In this document: one piece after another, positions 62,221 through 64,000 of the stretch
How positions within the stretch are numbered: position 1 is the stretch's first letter
Layout: each line of letters starts with the position of its first letter
Origin: Maritimibacter harenae
GTDB lineage: Bacteria > Pseudomonadota > Alphaproteobacteria > Rhodobacterales > Rhodobacteraceae
DNA: 64,000 bases
Direction of reading: 5' to 3'
NCBI RefSeq assembly: GCF_009882975.1
Contig: NZ_WTUX01000019.1
Location: 365,263-429,262, forward strand
The notes under the pieces: generated by a model
The model's input: only the letters and a program-made list of their open reading frames with translations
Databases searched by the model: none
What the model was told of the DNA's origin: nothing
Program-made: the position numbers and the translations under genes

Positions 62221-64000
62221 ATGCGTGACATGACCCGTACCCCGTTCGCCGAAACGGCCAAGTTCCGACCCGAGGCCGAGATCATCCCCGAGCTGATCGC
62301 GGCCGCCGGGTTGTCCTCTGGCGACCGCGCCGCGATCCACCGGCGCGCGGTCGCGCTGGTCCATTCGATCCGTGACGGCGAGCGGCCCGGCATCATGGAA
62401 CAGTTCCTTGGCGAATACGGCCTGTCCACCGAGGAAGGCGTGGCGCTGATGTGCCTGGCCGAGGCGCTTCTGCGGGTGCCGGACCCGGAAACCATCGACG
62501 CGCTGATCGAGGACAAGATCGCGCCGTCCGACTGGGGCAAGCACGTGGGACAGGCGGCCTCGCCGCTGGTCAACGCCTCGACCTGGGCGCTGCTGCTCAC
62601 GGGCCGGGTGCTCGAGGACGGGCAGCGCGGGTTGGCGGGCACGCTGCGCGGCATGGTGCGCCGCCTGGGCGAGCCGGTCATCCGTGTCGCGGTGGGGCAG
62701 GCGATGCGCGAAATGGGGCGCCAGTTCGTGCTGGGCGAAACCATCGAAGCCGCGCTCAAGCGCGCCCGCGGGCAGGAGGCCCGCGGCTACACCTATTCCT
62801 ACGACATGCTGGGCGAGGCGGCGATGACCGCGCGTGACGCGCGCCGCTATGCCGAAAGCTATTCCAACGCCATCGCGGCGATCGGCGGGGCGGCCACCCA
62901 CGGGTCGGTCGCGGACAACCCCGGCATCTCGGTCAAGCTGTCGGCGCTGCATCCGCGCTACGAGGTGGCGCAGGAAGAGCGCGTGCTGGCCGAGGTCGTG
63001 CCGGTGCTGCGCGATCTGACCCGGCAGGCCGCGAAAGCAGGTATCGGGCTCAACATCGACGCCGAGGAACAGGACCGCCTGGCCCTGTCGCTCAAGGTGA
63101 TCGAGGCGGTGCTGGACGACGATGCGCTCGACGGCTGGGACGGCTTCGGCGTGGTCGTTCAGGCCTACGGCAAGCGGGCCGGCACCGTCATCGACTGGCT
63201 CAACGACATCGCCAACCGGCTCGACCGGCGGCTGATGGTGCGCCTGGTGAAAGGCGCCTACTGGGACACCGAGATGAAGCACGCGCAGGTCGAGGGGCAC
63301 CCGGGCTTCCCGCTCTTCACCACCAAGCCCGCGACCGACGTGAGCTACCTCGCGAATGCGCGCAAGCTGATCGGCTATGCCGACCGGCTCTATCCGCAAT
63401 TCGCCACCCACAACGCGCACACCGTGTCGGCGATCCGTCACATGGCGCGCGGCGTGGAGTACGAATTCCAGCGCCTCCACGGTATGGGCGAGTCGCTCTA
63501 CGATATCGTTCTGCGCGATGACGAGGACGCGCGCTGCCGCATCTACGCGCCGGTCGGCGCGCACCGTGATCTGTTGGCCTATCTCGTGCGCCGGCTTCTG
63601 GAGAACGGCGCGAACTCCAGCTTCGTGAACCAGATCGTCGACGAGGACGTGTCGCCCGAAACCATCGCCGCCGACCCGATCACGCAGGTGAGCGAGGTGA
63701 AGCGCGGCGAGGTGCTGTCGCGCCCGTCCGAGATCTTCGCGCCGCGGCGCAATTCCCAGGGCTTCGACCTGACCGACGAGGCGGAACTTGCCCGGATCGA
63801 CGCGGCCCGTGCGACGCATTCGCCGGACGCGGCGCCGATCATCGCATCGGGGGACGGAACCGGGACGACGCGCGACGTGGTGAACCCGGCCACAGGCGAG
63901 CTCGTGGCCAGCGTGACCGAGGCGGATTCCGACACGGTCGACCGTGCGCTTGCGGCCGCGACGCCGTGGAAGGCGTCCCCGAAGGAGCGCGCCGACGTGC
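62221..64000 (+). CDS. putA: Bifunctional proline dehydrogenase / glutamate-semialdehyde dehydrogenase (partial, 3' end outside window)
   Basis: The first 593 residues of PutA. The start is the ATG six bases after AAAGGAG; the ATG at 62215 abuts the ribosome binding site. Present are the arm and the PRODH barrel (about 140-450, VSVKLSALHPRYE-type NPGISVKLSALHPRY, LMVRLVKGAYWDTEMK, FATHNAHTV, EFQRLHGMGE). The linker RNSQGFDLTDEAEL follows, and the beginning of the P5C dehydrogenase domain (VNPATGELV). It oxidises proline to glutamate in two steps. No N-terminal ribbon-helix-helix DNA-binding domain, so it is not self-regulating and relies on PutR. Confidence 0.95.
   Translation, partial: MRDMTRTPFAETAKFRPEAEIIPELIAAAGLSSGDRAAIHRRAVALVHSIRDGERPGIMEQFLGEYGLSTEEGVALMCLAEALLRVPDPETIDALIEDKIAPSDWGKHVGQAASPLVNASTWALLLTGRVLEDGQRGLAGTLRGMVRRLGEPVIRVAVGQAMREMGRQFVLGETIEAALKRARGQEARGYTYSYDMLGEAAMTARDARRYAESYSNAIAAIGGAATHGSVADNPGISVKLSALHPRYEVAQEERVLAEVVPVLRDLTRQAAKAGIGLNIDAEEQDRLALSLKVIEAVLDDDALDGWDGFGVVVQAYGKRAGTVIDWLNDIANRLDRRLMVRLVKGAYWDTEMKHAQVEGHPGFPLFTTKPATDVSYLANARKLIGYADRLYPQFATHNAHTVSAIRHMARGVEYEFQRLHGMGESLYDIVLRDDEDARCRIYAPVGAHRDLLAYLVRRLLENGANSSFVNQIVDEDVSPETIAADPITQVSEVKRGEVLSRPSEIFAPRRNSQGFDLTDEAELARIDAARATHSPDAAPIIASGDGTGTTRDVVNPATGELVASVTEADSDTVDRALAAATPWKASPKERADV

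Overview
The window is a GC-rich chromosomal segment of an alphaproteobacterium, most likely a marine or halotolerant member of the Rhodobacterales/Roseobacter group. The evidence is the product types and their arrangement: divergent katG-oxyR with a Cys200/Cys209 OxyR, putA opposite an Lrp-type PutR-like gene, a HemP gene behind an Iron-Rhodo-box-like palindrome, a small Cys-rich secreted protein family typical of the group, and a glucosylglycerol (compatible solute) operon. Genes are densely packed with many 1-4 bp start/stop overlaps. No rRNA, tRNA or CRISPR array was recognised.

Layout. 0-6.3 kb: CDF cation exporter, SH3-domain protein, hydroxyacid dehydrogenase, DMT permease, a three-gene HemP micro-operon, pirin, YebC. 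6.3-15.2 kb: an Lrp regulator divergent from a LysE exporter, two SLC13/TrkA_C permeases flanking a glycosyltransferase-like protein, and an mgtE / 5-FTHF cyclo-ligase / YmdB-like phosphodiesterase run. 15.3-24.9 kb: guanine deaminase, a complete type I secretion system (TolC, ABC, HlyD), and an unusual operon of a membrane cyclic-nucleotide-binding protein, a SulP-STAS-cNMP permease and a DUF3307 protein. 24.9-34.9 kb: alcohol dehydrogenase, alpha/beta hydrolases, LMW phosphatase, PfkB kinase, periplasmic GDPD, an XRE regulator and lepA.

35-37 kb is the clearest mobile/accessory patch. A REP-associated tyrosine transposase (RAYT) carries a perfect inverted REP pair (a REPIN) inside its own reading frame. 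Beside it, an AT-rich lipoprotein gene is bracketed by two further inverted REP copies. An orphan Phd/YefM-like gene and a three-copy, 32-bp-spaced repeat lie on the other side.

37-45 kb holds a lytic transglycosylase and a 1357-residue FecR-VCBS-VWA-RTX surface/secreted protein, divergent from a CHASE2 adenylate cyclase. The VWA part of that protein is visibly AT-richer than the rest. The type I exporter 17-21 kb away is a plausible secretion route. The cyclic-nucleotide-binding SulP operon is a plausible but unproven reader of the cyclase signal.

45-64 kb: katG/oxyR, a truncated DUF1045 remnant, a Wza-like outer-membrane lipoprotein, the gpsA-HAD-ggpS glucosylglycerol operon, an FAH-family hydrolase, a PAS-LuxR regulator, a five-gene branched-chain-type ABC uptake operon coupled to an alpha/beta hydrolase, a P-loop kinase, and the PutR-like/putA pair (putA runs off the window end).
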